A stretch of 21,128 nucleotides of DNA from Muribaculaceae bacterium (GCA_009775355.1 VSPN01000047.1:1-21128), one strand, 5' to 3'; positions 1 to 7,388 are shown, counted from the first letter of the stretch. Numbers and translations are program-made. Notes: generated from the letters alone by a model not told the origin.

Positions 1-501
1 GGGGTTCATTGTAAAGTTACAAAATATCTACGACTTTGGCAAACAATTAGTTGGCGATTAGCTGAGTATCCCTATTTAGTTTAAGTTAGTGTTCCTGATT
101 ACTTCTTTTACACCTGTGAAATATGGCACATAGAATTACCGTCGCCCTTGAAAAGGGCAACCTAAGCTGAAAAAACCGTGCATCGATTAAAAATGCAAGA
201 CACTCCGCCGCGTGAACTACAAACCTCAGACCATTTCACGCTCCTGCATCAACATTACTGTGAGAAAAGGTCTTATATTAACATTCTGCGGAAATGCGGC
301 GCAAAATTAACATATATATTCGATATTCCAAACGCCGCGACATAAAAAAAAAAAAAACAAATGCAACAGTTTGCCCTATATACACCAATATTAATCCTTA
401 TGGAACATTTTTCCAAATAACAGAAGAGAGCCGGAAGCAGGTCAGGTCATTGCTATATATCCGTAAGACTCCGCTGCCGACACCCAAAAAAAATGTCTGA
501 T
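1..501. other. Gene-poor AT-rich intergenic stretch
   Basis: No convincing protein gene lies here. A 68-codon plus-strand open frame at 294-500 crosses an A14 homopolymer (344-357), is very rich in Lys and Arg, and runs into the promoter of the next gene, so I do not call it. The stretch 45-175 has a small perfect hairpin, GCCCTT-GAA-AAGGGC at 144-158, and could belong to a structured RNA or a long leader, but I recognise no RNA family in it. Confidence 0.5.
11..43 (-). promoter_or_regulatory. Candidate leftward promoter at window edge
   Basis: On the minus strand, TTTG (complement of 40-43) is followed after 20 bases by TAACTTTAC (complement of 11-19). This fits the Bacteroidetes promoter pattern TTTG-N20-TAnnTTTG except for the last G of the -7 box. 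It would transcribe out of the window to the left, so the gene it would serve cannot be seen. Confidence 0.35.
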
Positions 502-534
502 ATTGACAGATTGCGGGGAAAACACTATATTTGC
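502..534 (+). promoter_or_regulatory. Promoter of the UbiA-HAD operon
   Basis: ATTG at 502-505, a 20-base spacer and TATATTTGC at 526-534 match the Bacteroidetes sigma-70 promoter (TTTG-N19-21-TAnnTTTG) almost exactly. Transcription would begin near 540. That excludes in-frame starts at or before this point and supports ATG 585 as the start of the next gene. Confidence 0.75.
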
Positions 535-584
535 ATTGCCGGGAGAACCGCAGAGCGGTCCGAAGAGACCTTCCCGCATTCCGC

Positions 585-1487
585 ATGAGACTCATAACAG
601 ACATAATCAGACTAATCCGAGTGAGACAATGGGTCAAGAACCTATTTGTGTTCCTGCCGCTGATATTCGGCGGCAGTCTGATGTCGGCATCCGGTCTTCT
701 CGGCGGCGCAGGGGTGTTTCTGTGCTTCTGTCTGGCGTCATCGGCCATATACGCTCTCAACGACGTGGCCGACCGCGAGACTGACCGCCGTCACCCCTCG
801 AAAAGCCACCGGCCGGTGGCTTCGGGCCGTATACGGCCCGAAGCGGCGGGGGCTATATCAGGAGGTCTCGGCGCGGCAGCACTCGCCGGGTCCCTATGGA
901 TGTTCCCTCACAAACCGCAGGTCTGCGCCATTCTTTCAGCCTACATTCTGCTCAATATACTCTACACTTATATGCTCAAGCACATGGCCATAATCGATGT
1001 GCTGGCGATAGCTACCGGATTTGTGCTGCGAGAATACGGCGGAGGCGCGGCATGCGTAACAGCCGTCTCTCCGTGGCTGACGGTCATGGTGTTTCTCTCC
1101 ACTCTCTTCATCGCCTTCGGAAAAAGGCGCGATGACCTTATACCGGCACAATCCGAAGACGCTCTAAAATCAGCCACGCCTCGCAGATCCGTATCAGGAT
1201 ACACCCCCGGATTCATCGACCAGACCATGACTCTGCTTGCATCAGCCACGATAGTGGCATATATCATATATACGCTCCAGCCCGAAGTCTGCGAGCGGTT
1301 CGGCTCGGATCACGTCTATCTGACCACGGTCTTCGTAATCGCAGGCATTCTGCGCTACATGCAGAAGGCCATAGTGAAGAACGAGACCGGCGACCCGTCC
1401 GAACTTGTCACCCGCGACCCGTTCATCATCGGATGTGTGGTGTGCTGGCTGGCTGCTTTCATCTTCATAATCTACATCGCGCCATGA
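585..1487 (+). CDS. UbiA-family polyprenyl-phosphate phosphoribosyltransferase (DPPR synthase-like)
   Basis: This is a 300-residue integral membrane prenyltransferase. From ATG 585, residues 59-81 carry the family's first Asp-rich motif, NDxxDxxxDxxHPxKxxRPxASG, which binds Mg2+ and the phosphate groups. A second region around LKHMAIIDVLAIATGFVLR, followed by SPWL and GKRRDDL, resembles decaprenyl-phosphate 5-phosphoribosyltransferase (mycobacterial Rv3806c) more than quinone or haem prenyltransferases. Several hydrophobic helices span the chain. The likely reaction moves phosphoribose from PRPP to a polyprenyl phosphate in the inner membrane. The stop overlaps the start of the HAD gene in ATGA, so the two are translationally coupled. 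The start was chosen because the open frame upstream of it runs into the promoter. The UbiA fold is secure; the phosphoribosyl specificity is inferred. Confidence 0.85.
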   Translation: MRLITDIIRLIRVRQWVKNLFVFLPLIFGGSLMSASGLLGGAGVFLCFCLASSAIYALNDVADRETDRRHPSKSHRPVASGRIRPEAAGAISGGLGAAALAGSLWMFPHKPQVCAILSAYILLNILYTYMLKHMAIIDVLAIATGFVLREYGGGAACVTAVSPWLTVMVFLSTLFIAFGKRRDDLIPAQSEDALKSATPRRSVSGYTPGFIDQTMTLLASATIVAYIIYTLQPEVCERFGSDHVYLTTVFVIAGILRYMQKAIVKNETGDPSELVTRDPFIIGCVVCWLAAFIFIIYIAP

Positions 1488-2089
1488 CAAAGATACACCT
1501 GTTCGATTTCGACGGCACCATAACGCGCCATGACTCCTTCACCGGATTCATACGCCATGTCCACGGCGTCGCCGGACTGCTGCGCGTGCTGCTTGTCTCG
1601 GCTCCGGCCATAATTCTGTGGAAAACCGGGTTCAGGAGCAACACATACGCCAAACTGCGCATGTTCGCAGCCGCCTTCAAGGGGATGCACGCCGATGAGT
1701 TCCGCCACGCCGGCGAGACATATGCCGCCAAGATCAACCGCATGGTCAGACCCGAGATAAAGGCCGCCCTCAACGCGGCGGTAAGCCACGGCGAGACCAC
1801 CGCCATCGTGTCGGCGAGTCTCGGAGACTGGATCCGGCCCTGGGCCGCAGGGCAGGGCGTCGGCAATGTCATAGCTACCGAAGCCGAGACAGGTTCCGAC
1901 GGACGTCTCACCGGACGATTCTCGCGTCCCAACTGCCAGCACTCCGAGAAAGTCAGACGCATAATAGAGGCTTTTCCACATCTCGCCGACTCTCGTTCCG
2001 ACTTCCACGTCACGGCCTATGGTGACAGCGACGGCGACAGTGACATGCTCGGGTTTGCCGACGAGGGAATCCGGGTGCGTCACTCCTGA
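1484..2089 (+). CDS. HAD-superfamily (SerB-like, class IB) phosphatase
   Basis: This is a 201-residue cytosolic hydrolase of the haloacid dehalogenase superfamily. Motif I is FDFDGT, with nucleophile Asp8 and acid/base Asp10. Motif II is the serine of VSAS (about residue 110). The motif III lysine is probably Lys156 in HSEK, and motif IV is GDSDGDSD at 180-187. The helical stretch between motifs I and II fits the class I cap of SerB-like members. ATG 1484 overlaps the UbiA stop codon. This coupling suggests that it dephosphorylates the product of the neighbouring transferase, such as a polyprenyl phosphoribose phosphate, but that role is inference; phosphoserine or another small phosphate ester is possible. 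The C-terminus ends about 14 residues after motif IV, which is short for the family but not clearly truncated. Confidence 0.85.
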   Translation: MTKIHLFDFDGTITRHDSFTGFIRHVHGVAGLLRVLLVSAPAIILWKTGFRSNTYAKLRMFAAAFKGMHADEFRHAGETYAAKINRMVRPEIKAALNAAVSHGETTAIVSASLGDWIRPWAAGQGVGNVIATEAETGSDGRLTGRFSRPNCQHSEKVRRIIEAFPHLADSRSDFHVTAYGDSDGDSDMLGFADEGIRVRHS

Positions 2090-2143
2090 AGAAGGTCTTT
2101 ACAGATTTTTAAACCAGTAAACAACACTCTAACCTATCAAGAC

Positions 2144-3784
2144 ATGAATAAATTACTATGGGGCACACTGATCGGGGCCCTCGCAATCGGATCGGCCGAT
2201 GCCGGCGCCTGCACAAACCTGATCGCGGCGAAAGGAGCGACGACCGACGGCTCCGTCATGATGACGTATTCGGCTGACTCCCACAATCTCTACGGATTCC
2301 TGCGACACAGTCCTGCGGCCAGACACGCCAAAGGGGAGACCCGCAAGATTTTCGAATGGGACACCAACAAACCACTCGGTGAGATACCCGAGGTTGCGGA
2401 GACCTATAATGTGATCGGCAACATGAACGAGCATCAGGTCGTGATCGGCGAATCGACCTGGGGAGGGCGCGAGGAACTCGCCGACACAACCGGACAGGCC
2501 GTGATGGACTACGGCTCACTGATCTATGTGGCTCTCGAACGCTCGCGCACCGCCCGCGAGGCGATCGACGTGATGACCGACCTTGTGGCCCGCCACGGCT
2601 ACGCTTCGGGCGGCGAGTCATTCACCATAGCCGACAAGAACGAGGTGTGGGTGATGGAGATGATAGCAAAGGGTGCCGAGAAGGGTGCGGTGTGGATAGC
2701 GGTCCGCATCCCCGACAACGCCATCACCGGCCACGCCAACGAACCCCGCATCCGCAAGGTCAATCTCAAGGACAAGGATAACGTGCGCTATTCAAAAGAC
2801 ATGATATCGTTCGCACGCAAGCGCGGATACTTCAGCGGCAAGGACGAAGACTTCTCGTTTGCCGATGCCTACGGTGAGCATGACCCCTCGACTCGCCGCG
2901 GCTGCGACGCCCGCGTATGGAGCTATTTCCGCCGCTTCAACAAGGATGCCGACAAGTATTTCGCATGGGTCAACGCCGACAGCGACGAGCCTATGCCTCT
3001 CTACATAGTGCCTGACCGCAAGGTATCGCTCTCGGAGATGCAGGAATCGATGCGCGACCTCTTCGAGGGCACGCCCTATGAAATGACTTCGGATGTCGGC
3101 GCAGGTCCGTATCACGCGCCATACCGCTGGCGTCCGATGGAATATGAGGTAGACGGCAAGAAATATTGCATGGAGCGCGCCATAGCCACCCAGCAGACCG
3201 GATGGAGTTTTGTGAGCCAGAGCCGCGAGTGGCTGTCCGACCCTGTCGGCGGAGTTCTCTGGTTCGGCACGGACGACACCAACACCTCTGTCTATATGCC
3301 TATATACTGCGGCGTCACCGAAGTGCCGGCAGAGCTTGCAGAGGGCGACATCAACACCCTCTCGCTCGATGCCAATTTCTGGGTCAACAACATCGTCGCC
3401 AATCAGGCATACAACCGCTACGACCAGATGATTCCCGATATCCGCAAGGTGCAGGGCAGACTCGAGGACGGTTTCCAGAAATCGCGTCCCGAGGTGGAGT
3501 CGTCTCTACAGGGCATCGTGGGCTCGGGCGACATGGACGCCTACCGCACGGCTGTCAACACCGAGGCTGCAAAAGTGGCTAAAGAGGCAACCGACGCCTA
3601 CCGCAATCTCGCGGGATACCTGTTTGTGAAATGCATGGACGGCAATGTGAAGAAAACCGACACCGACGGCAACTTCATCAATTCGGAATATGGCATACCG
3701 GTCTATCCGACATTCCCCGGCTACGACAAGAAGTATTACGAGAACATCGTCAAGGAGTCGGGCGACCATTTCCTGATCAAGTGA
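2144..3784 (+). CDS. Secreted C69-family dipeptidase
   Basis: This 546-residue protein belongs to peptidase family C69 (formerly U34), N-terminal-nucleophile cysteine dipeptidases. A signal peptide (residues 1-20, ending SADA) precedes GACTNLIAAKGATTDGS. Cys23 is the expected catalytic residue, and it becomes the new N-terminus once the short leader is removed. Other family features are the region near residue 92 (IGNMNEHQVVIGEST) and the GGESFTIADKNEVWVMEM stretch. The length fits Bacteroidetes members. It would act in the periplasm or outside the cell, cutting dipeptides for uptake. The gene begins 54 bases after the HAD gene; no convincing promoter was seen in the gap, so it may be cotranscribed. 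The family call is strong; substrate preference cannot be read from sequence. Confidence 0.92.
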   Translation: MNKLLWGTLIGALAIGSADAGACTNLIAAKGATTDGSVMMTYSADSHNLYGFLRHSPAARHAKGETRKIFEWDTNKPLGEIPEVAETYNVIGNMNEHQVVIGESTWGGREELADTTGQAVMDYGSLIYVALERSRTAREAIDVMTDLVARHGYASGGESFTIADKNEVWVMEMIAKGAEKGAVWIAVRIPDNAITGHANEPRIRKVNLKDKDNVRYSKDMISFARKRGYFSGKDEDFSFADAYGEHDPSTRRGCDARVWSYFRRFNKDADKYFAWVNADSDEPMPLYIVPDRKVSLSEMQESMRDLFEGTPYEMTSDVGAGPYHAPYRWRPMEYEVDGKKYCMERAIATQQTGWSFVSQSREWLSDPVGGVLWFGTDDTNTSVYMPIYCGVTEVPAELAEGDINTLSLDANFWVNNIVANQAYNRYDQMIPDIRKVQGRLEDGFQKSRPEVESSLQGIVGSGDMDAYRTAVNTEAAKVAKEATDAYRNLAGYLFVKCMDGNVKKTDTDGNFINSEYGIPVYPTFPGYDKKYYENIVKESGDHFLIK

Positions 3785-3815
3785 CCTCAGTGACACCTCC
3801 TGCTGCACAGTCGCG

Positions 3816-4076
3816 TCATCCGTCGCTGTCACGCCGGCCGATCCGGTTGCGGATCTTCTCGTAACCGACCCATCCGATCAGAGCGACAAACATCAGCACG
3901 GCTGCCGCAATTACAACGGCCTGAATGGCCACCTTGAGCGCGCCGAGGATGATGCAGACCACACATCCGACCACACAGAGAGCGATGAACCAAAGTACCG
4001 CCTTGATCATGAACGAGTCGCGCTTTCCGTCGCTCTGTTTCCTGCCGTCAATCCTCTTATAATCGTTTCCCTCCAT
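3816..4076 (-). CDS. Small hypothetical two-helix membrane protein
   Basis: This is an 86-residue open frame with a basic, polar N-terminus (about residues 1-22), two hydrophobic segments (roughly 24-45 and 49-71) separated by a short link, and a basic tail (EKIRNRIGRR). The pattern suggests an inner-membrane protein with two transmembrane helices. I do not recognise the family. It lies convergent to the C69 dipeptidase (31-base gap) and downstream of the alcohol dehydrogenase gene on the same strand. Its ATG is inside the 3' arm of a 14-bp inverted repeat, so translation could depend on that structure. A later ATG (Met23, just before the first helix) is an alternative start. The hydrophobic profile argues that it is real. 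Confidence 0.6.
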   Translation of the reverse strand: MEGNDYKRIDGRKQSDGKRDSFMIKAVLWFIALCVVGCVVCIILGALKVAIQAVVIAAAVLMFVALIGWVGYEKIRNRIGRRDSDG

Positions 4077-4118
4077 AGTCTTGCATATTGGTTTACAATA
4101 ATAACAAGACTATGGAGG
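4070..4118. repeat. 14-bp perfect inverted repeat over a start codon
   Basis: CCTCCATAGTCTTG at 4070-4083 and CAAGACTATGGAGG at 4105-4118 are exact reverse complements separated by 21 bases. Read on the minus strand, the 3' arm holds the ATG of the 86-residue membrane protein. No T-tract follows on either strand, so it is not a typical intrinsic terminator. It could be an mRNA hairpin hiding the start, an operator for a dimeric regulator, or the 3'-end structure of the upstream alcohol dehydrogenase transcript. Confidence 0.85.
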
Positions 4119-4157
4119 AAAATTGTTCATGAACGCGTGGCGATCATGCGCGGCGGT

Positions 4158-5339
4158 TTATTGCGCGGCTGCTATGCGGTATATCTCGCGACAGTCATCC
4201 ATCGAAAGCTGCACGTAGTTGCCGAGCGTCTTTCCGACGTTGCGTTCGAGCGACTCCACCATTCCGTCGATATCCGGCTCGCATCCGATAAGTTCACGCA
4301 GATTGGTCGTGAGCCCCATGCCGTGATAGAAGTTGCGGAGTTCCGATATGCCTTCGTCGATTATCTCGTCGGTGGACTTTCCTGTCGGATTGACCGACAT
4401 GACATTGATGGCGAAACGCCACAGTTTGTCAGGATTGCGCGCGGCGCAGAATGTCATCCACGCCGGGATCATGACTGCCAGGCCAGCACCGTGCGCCACC
4501 CCGTAGAAAGCCGATATCTCATGTTCGAGACGATGCGAGGCCCAGTCTTCCACCTTGCCGACTCCGCAAAGTCCGTTGTGGGCGAGAGTGCCGGCCCACA
4601 TCATGTCTGCACGCGCGTCGTAATTGCCGGGATCCACCCTGAGGGTAAGCGCCTGGTCCATGACATCGCGCATGATTGCCTCCGAATATGCGTCAACAAG
4701 CTGAGTGCCCGTCGTGTTCGAGAAATAACGCTCGTAAATGTGCGCCATCATGTCGACCACACCATAGGCTGTCTGGTTCCAGGGCAGCGACAGTGTAAGC
4801 TCCGGATTCATGATGGCGAAGCGGGGACGCAGGAGTCCTGGATACCTGACAGAGATTTTCTGACGCGTCTTCTCGTTAGTTATTACCGAGTTGCCGCTCC
4901 CCTCGGAGCCAGCGGCCGGGATCGTGAGTATCACTCCGACCGGAAGAGCGAAACGCGGAGTCTCCTTTCCCGTATAAAAATCCCAGAAGTCGCCGGGATA
5001 GACAGCACCGAGCGCTATGCCCTTGGCCGCGTCGATCGGTGATCCGCCGCCGACGGCAAGAATAAAGTTGACCGACTGCTCCAGCGCAAGCGCGATGCCT
5101 TTGTATACACTTTCGGCTGTCGGATTGGGCTGAATGCCTCCATACTCGACAAACAGGACTCCGGCAGCCGTCAGAGAGTCTTCCACCTGCTGCAGCAGAC
5201 CGGTCTCCCGGATACGCTCCGAACCGTAGACTATCATTACCTTCGTGGCACCTCGGCCCGCGAGGGCGGCGCCTGCCTTACTCTGGGTGTCGCGCCCGAA
5301 TATGAATTCGGTAGGCGAACAGAATGTGAAATTTTCCAT
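4158..5339 (-). CDS. Iron-containing alcohol dehydrogenase (YqhD/BDH-like)
   Basis: This 393-residue enzyme of the group III metal-dependent alcohol dehydrogenases catalyses NAD(P)H-linked reduction of aldehydes or oxidation of alcohols in the cytoplasm. Residues 97-103 (GGGSPID) form the nucleotide-binding signature of the N-terminal Rossmann-like half. Probable metal ligands in the helical C-terminal half are Asp196 and His200 (VVDMMAH), His269, and His283 (YGVAHGAGLA), spaced as in E. coli YqhD. The length is typical. A 7-base G tract (C on the plus strand, 5381-5387) lies upstream of the start, and I saw no clear promoter there. It faces the same way as the HIT and greA genes, but a hairpin separates it from them. 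The physiological substrate is unknown; butanol or methylglyoxal-type aldehydes are common for relatives. Confidence 0.92.
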   Translation of the reverse strand: MENFTFCSPTEFIFGRDTQSKAGAALAGRGATKVMIVYGSERIRETGLLQQVEDSLTAAGVLFVEYGGIQPNPTAESVYKGIALALEQSVNFILAVGGGSPIDAAKGIALGAVYPGDFWDFYTGKETPRFALPVGVILTIPAAGSEGSGNSVITNEKTRQKISVRYPGLLRPRFAIMNPELTLSLPWNQTAYGVVDMMAHIYERYFSNTTGTQLVDAYSEAIMRDVMDQALTLRVDPGNYDARADMMWAGTLAHNGLCGVGKVEDWASHRLEHEISAFYGVAHGAGLAVMIPAWMTFCAARNPDKLWRFAINVMSVNPTGKSTDEIIDEGISELRNFYHGMGLTTNLRELIGCEPDIDGMVESLERNVGKTLGNYVQLSMDDCREIYRIAAAQ

Positions 5340-5419
5340 GTAGACTTTTTATTGGCATGAAACCAGGACCGGCCATACAGCCCCCCCGCCGATTCATGCG
5401 TATCCATGATATATAACAA

Positions 5420-5453
5420 ACCCGGGACACCTGATTATTGTGATGTCCCGGGT
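5420..5453 (-). terminator. Hairpin terminator after the HIT gene
   Basis: ACCCGGGACA at 5420-5429 and TGTCCCGGGT at 5444-5453 form a 10-bp perfect stem with a 14-base loop. On the minus strand the stem is followed by TTTGTTATAT, a weak T-rich tail. It sits 34 bases after the HIT stop codon and upstream of the alcohol dehydrogenase gene, so it probably ends the greA-HIT transcript. Confidence 0.65.
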
Positions 5454-5486
5454 AAAAATATCGCTGCAGCGGCCGGCCCGCCCTTG

Positions 5487-5885
5487 TCATTCAGCCTCGA
5501 ACGCCGCCGAGACCTTCTCTGCGATCTCGCGCATACGCGCCGGATCCGGATCGGAGATCTTGTTGCGGAAGTCCATGTCTCCCTCTTTCTGGAGAGGCAC
5601 GAGGTGAATGTGTGCGTGCGGAACCTCAAGCCCCAGCACCGTGACACCGATCTTGCGGCATGGCATCGCGCTTTTGAGAGCCGTTGCGACTTTCTTGGCG
5701 AACACCATCATTTCGCCGAGTTCGGCGTCGGGGATGTCGAAAATATAGTCCGTCTCCGTTTTGGGAACTACAAGAGTGTGACCCCAGTTGACGGGATTGA
5801 TGTCGAGAAAGGCAAAAAACCTGTCGTTCTCGGCTATCTTGTAAGAAGGAATCTCGCCTGCTATGATTTTTGAGAATATTGTCAT
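5487..5885 (-). CDS. HIT-family (HINT-like) nucleotide hydrolase
   Basis: This is a 132-residue cytosolic protein of the histidine triad family, which hydrolyses nucleoside phosphoramidates, adenylated amines or dinucleoside polyphosphates. The signature HAHIHLVP is at residues 90-97, and the middle histidine (His92) is the expected nucleophile. The N-terminal opening IFSKIIAGEIP and the FLDINPVNWGHTLVVP stretch are typical of HINT-type proteins. It starts 130 bases downstream of greA on the same strand, beyond two hairpins, so it may be only partly cotranscribed with greA. The family is certain; the natural substrate is not. Confidence 0.95.
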   Translation of the reverse strand: MTIFSKIIAGEIPSYKIAENDRFFAFLDINPVNWGHTLVVPKTETDYIFDIPDAELGEMMVFAKKVATALKSAMPCRKIGVTVLGLEVPHAHIHLVPLQKEGDMDFRNKISDPDPARMREIAEKVSAAFEAE

Positions 5886-5958
5886 GATGGAATTTTAAGA
5901 TTACCGCAAGTGCGCGGCGGATCCGCGCATCAGCGTCTGTTATAAACGGGATGAATGC

Positions 5959-5980
5959 GCCGGCAAGATGCTTCGCCGGC
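5959..5980. repeat. GC-rich hairpin between greA and HIT genes
   Basis: GCCGGC at 5959-5964 and GCCGGC at 5975-5980 pair, with an extra AAG/CTT pairing inside and one bulged base. It lies right after the T-tract of the greA terminator in the minus-strand direction. It may be a second stem that helps termination or protects the mRNA end. Confidence 0.5.
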
Positions 5981-6016
5981 AAAAAGAGATACACGGCAGG
6001 AGATGGTCCCTGCCGT
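5981..6016 (-). terminator. Intrinsic terminator of greA
   Basis: On the minus strand, ACGGCAGG (complement of 6009-6016) pairs with CCTGCCGT (complement of 5993-6000) across an 8-base loop. GTATCTC and then five T (complement of 5981-5985) follow. The stem starts within the greA stop codon (6016-6018). Confidence 0.7.
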
Positions 6017-6480
6017 CAGATTTCTATTTTCACGATCTCGAAATCCATCGTGCCGGCCGGAACCTGCACCTGAACGCGGTCGCCCACGCGGTGTCCGATC
6101 AGCGCCTTGGCGATGGGGGTGGTCGACGAGATCTTCATCTCCTTGAAGTTGGCCTCGCTCTCGGTGACGATGGTGTAAGCCATCTGTGCGCCGTTAGCGA
6201 TATTCTTGATTGTGACCTTATTGAGAAGCTGCACCTCCTCTGTGTTAAGCTTGCTGTCATCAATGATACGGGCCGAAGCAACAAGCTCCTTGAGCTTGGC
6301 GATCTTCATCTCGAGCATGCCCTGCGCCTCTTTGGCCGCGTCATACTCGGCATTCTCCGACAGGTCGCCCTTGTCACGGGCCTCGGCAATAGCCTGTTTG
6401 ATCAGAGGTCGCTGCGCCTCGAGTGCGCTGAGTTCCTCCATCTTCTTGTTGTAACCCTCCTGGGTAAGATATGTTGCCAT
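6016..6480 (-). CDS. greA: Transcription elongation factor GreA
   Basis: This 154-residue protein reactivates backtracked RNA polymerase by stimulating cleavage of the nascent transcript. The N-terminal coiled coil (about residues 1-75) carries the tip motif GDLSENAEYDAAKEAQ. Asp39 and Glu42 are the acidic residues that reach through the secondary channel to the active site. The C-terminal half (VGDRVQVQVPAGTMDFEIVKIEI) is the FKBP-like domain that docks on polymerase. The length is close to the E. coli protein. A near-perfect promoter lies at 6654-6685, giving a leader of about 165 bases that includes a terminator-like hairpin. An intrinsic terminator overlaps its stop codon. Confidence 0.97.
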   Translation of the reverse strand: MATYLTQEGYNKKMEELSALEAQRPLIKQAIAEARDKGDLSENAEYDAAKEAQGMLEMKIAKLKELVASARIIDDSKLNTEEVQLLNKVTIKNIANGAQMAYTIVTESEANFKEMKISSTTPIAKALIGHRVGDRVQVQVPAGTMDFEIVKIEI

Positions 6481-6602
6481 TTGTCTTTTAGACTTTTACT
6501 TTGATATTCTGTAAATTATTGTAAGCGGCAGCCGGATCTCCGGACAATAGAGACAGACTCCGCATGAACACAATCGGAGTGATCCGGCTTTCGTGAATAC
6601 GT

Positions 6603-6625
6603 AAAAAAATAACAGACCCCTGTCA
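6603..6625 (-). terminator. Terminator-like hairpin in the greA leader
   Basis: On the minus strand, TGACAG (complement of 6620-6625), loop GGGT and CTGTTA (complement of 6610-6615) form a 6-bp stem with one G-U pair, followed at once by seven T (complement of 6603-6609). It lies about 20-25 bases downstream of the predicted greA transcription start and well before the start codon. It could act as an attenuator, but the stem is weak. Confidence 0.4.
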
Positions 6626-6653
6626 GCAGAGTCCATTAATCCTTTTCACGCGG

Positions 6654-6685
6654 CAAAGTTAACGCTTATTCTCGGATTCTCCAAA
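6654..6685 (-). promoter_or_regulatory. greA promoter
   Basis: On the minus strand, TTTG (complement of 6682-6685), exactly 20 bases, then TAACTTTG (complement of 6654-6661) match the Bacteroidetes consensus at every defined base. Transcription would start near 6647, leaving a greA leader of about 165 bases. Confidence 0.8.
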
Positions 6686-6815
6686 TTATTCTTAACAATC
6701 CGTGAGTATTCGAACACCTATTAACATTTTTTGTGGCGACACTTAAAAAATATTGGGCGAGGCCATATTTATCACTGAAATCTTGATTTATCACAGAAAT
6801 ATGAAAAAAAATGCT

Positions 6816-6824
6816 TATCTTTGG
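6816..6824 (+). promoter_or_regulatory. -7 box upstream of sufE
   Basis: TATCTTTGG at 6816-6824 matches the Bacteroidetes -7 element TAnnTTTG fully. No TTTG-like -33 element lies 19-21 bases upstream. Transcription would begin near 6831 and give a leader of about 70 bases before sufE. The region 6481-6901 between divergent greA and sufE otherwise shows only the greA promoter and leader hairpin. Confidence 0.6.
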
Positions 6825-6901
6825 AATCTGAAGAACGGAGTCTCGTGCTCCGGTTCCGGCTTAAGCAGCCAGTATTCATTATAACAGACACTTAGAAGCA
6901 T

Positions 6902-7351
6902 ATGGCTACAGTAAATGAAGTTCAAGACGAGATAATCGGAGAGTTCGAGGGACTCACCGACTGGATGGACCGTTACGCCTACATAATCGACTTAGGCAAC
7001 ACGCTGCCTGAGTATCCCGAAAGCGAGAAGACTCCGCAGAACCTTATCGAGGGCTGCCAGAGCCGCGTGTGGATCGACGCCCGCGCCGACAGCGACGGAG
7101 CGATCTGCTTCCAGGCCGACTCTGACGCCCTGATCGTAAAAGGAATCGTGGCACTGCTGATGCGCGTGCTCGACCACCGTACTCCTGACGAAATACTGGG
7201 TGCCGACCTTTACTTCATCGACCGCATCGGCCTGCGCGAGCACCTCTCGCCCACCCGCTCCAACGGACTTGTGGCGATGGTGCGCCAGATCCACGACTAC
7301 GCGCGAGCGTTCAAGATCATGAACGAAGACAGGAATGCCTCCTCCACCTGA
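6902..7351 (+). CDS. sufE: SufE-family cysteine desulfuration protein
   Basis: This 149-residue cytosolic protein accepts persulfide sulfur from the cysteine desulfurase SufS for Fe-S cluster assembly. The N-terminal helix region (DEIIGEFEGLTDWMDRYAYIIDLG) and the motif NLIEGCQSRVW are diagnostic; Cys52 matches the sulfur-accepting Cys51 of E. coli SufE. The C-terminal LSPTRSNGLVAM stretch is also conserved in the family. No other suf genes are in the window, which is common when sufBCDS sits elsewhere. It is followed 37 bases later by the peptide transporter on the same strand, so the two may share a transcript. ATG 6902 fits the family N-terminus. Confidence 0.95.
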   Translation: MATVNEVQDEIIGEFEGLTDWMDRYAYIIDLGNTLPEYPESEKTPQNLIEGCQSRVWIDARADSDGAICFQADSDALIVKGIVALLMRVLDHRTPDEILGADLYFIDRIGLREHLSPTRSNGLVAMVRQIHDYARAFKIMNEDRNASST

Positions 7352-7388
7352 CATGACAACTTTCAAACTCTAACCTAAATACACTATC

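Noticed and set aside
294..500. 68-codon basic open frame upstream of the UbiA gene
   Set aside because: It crosses the A14 tract, has low-complexity Lys-rich content, shows no promoter, and ends at the promoter of the next gene.
4070..4118. Invertible promoter (inverton)
   Set aside because: The repeat arms are good, but only 21 bases lie between them, with no full promoter inside and no invertase gene in the window.
4137..5042. 301-codon plus-strand open frame
   Set aside because: It is antisense to the alcohol dehydrogenase gene, which has complete family motifs. The translated protein is rich in His and Arg without any recognisable fold.
5381..5387. Phase-variable C7/G7 tract upstream of the alcohol dehydrogenase
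   Set aside because: The tract is short and outside the coding frame; nothing suggests switching.
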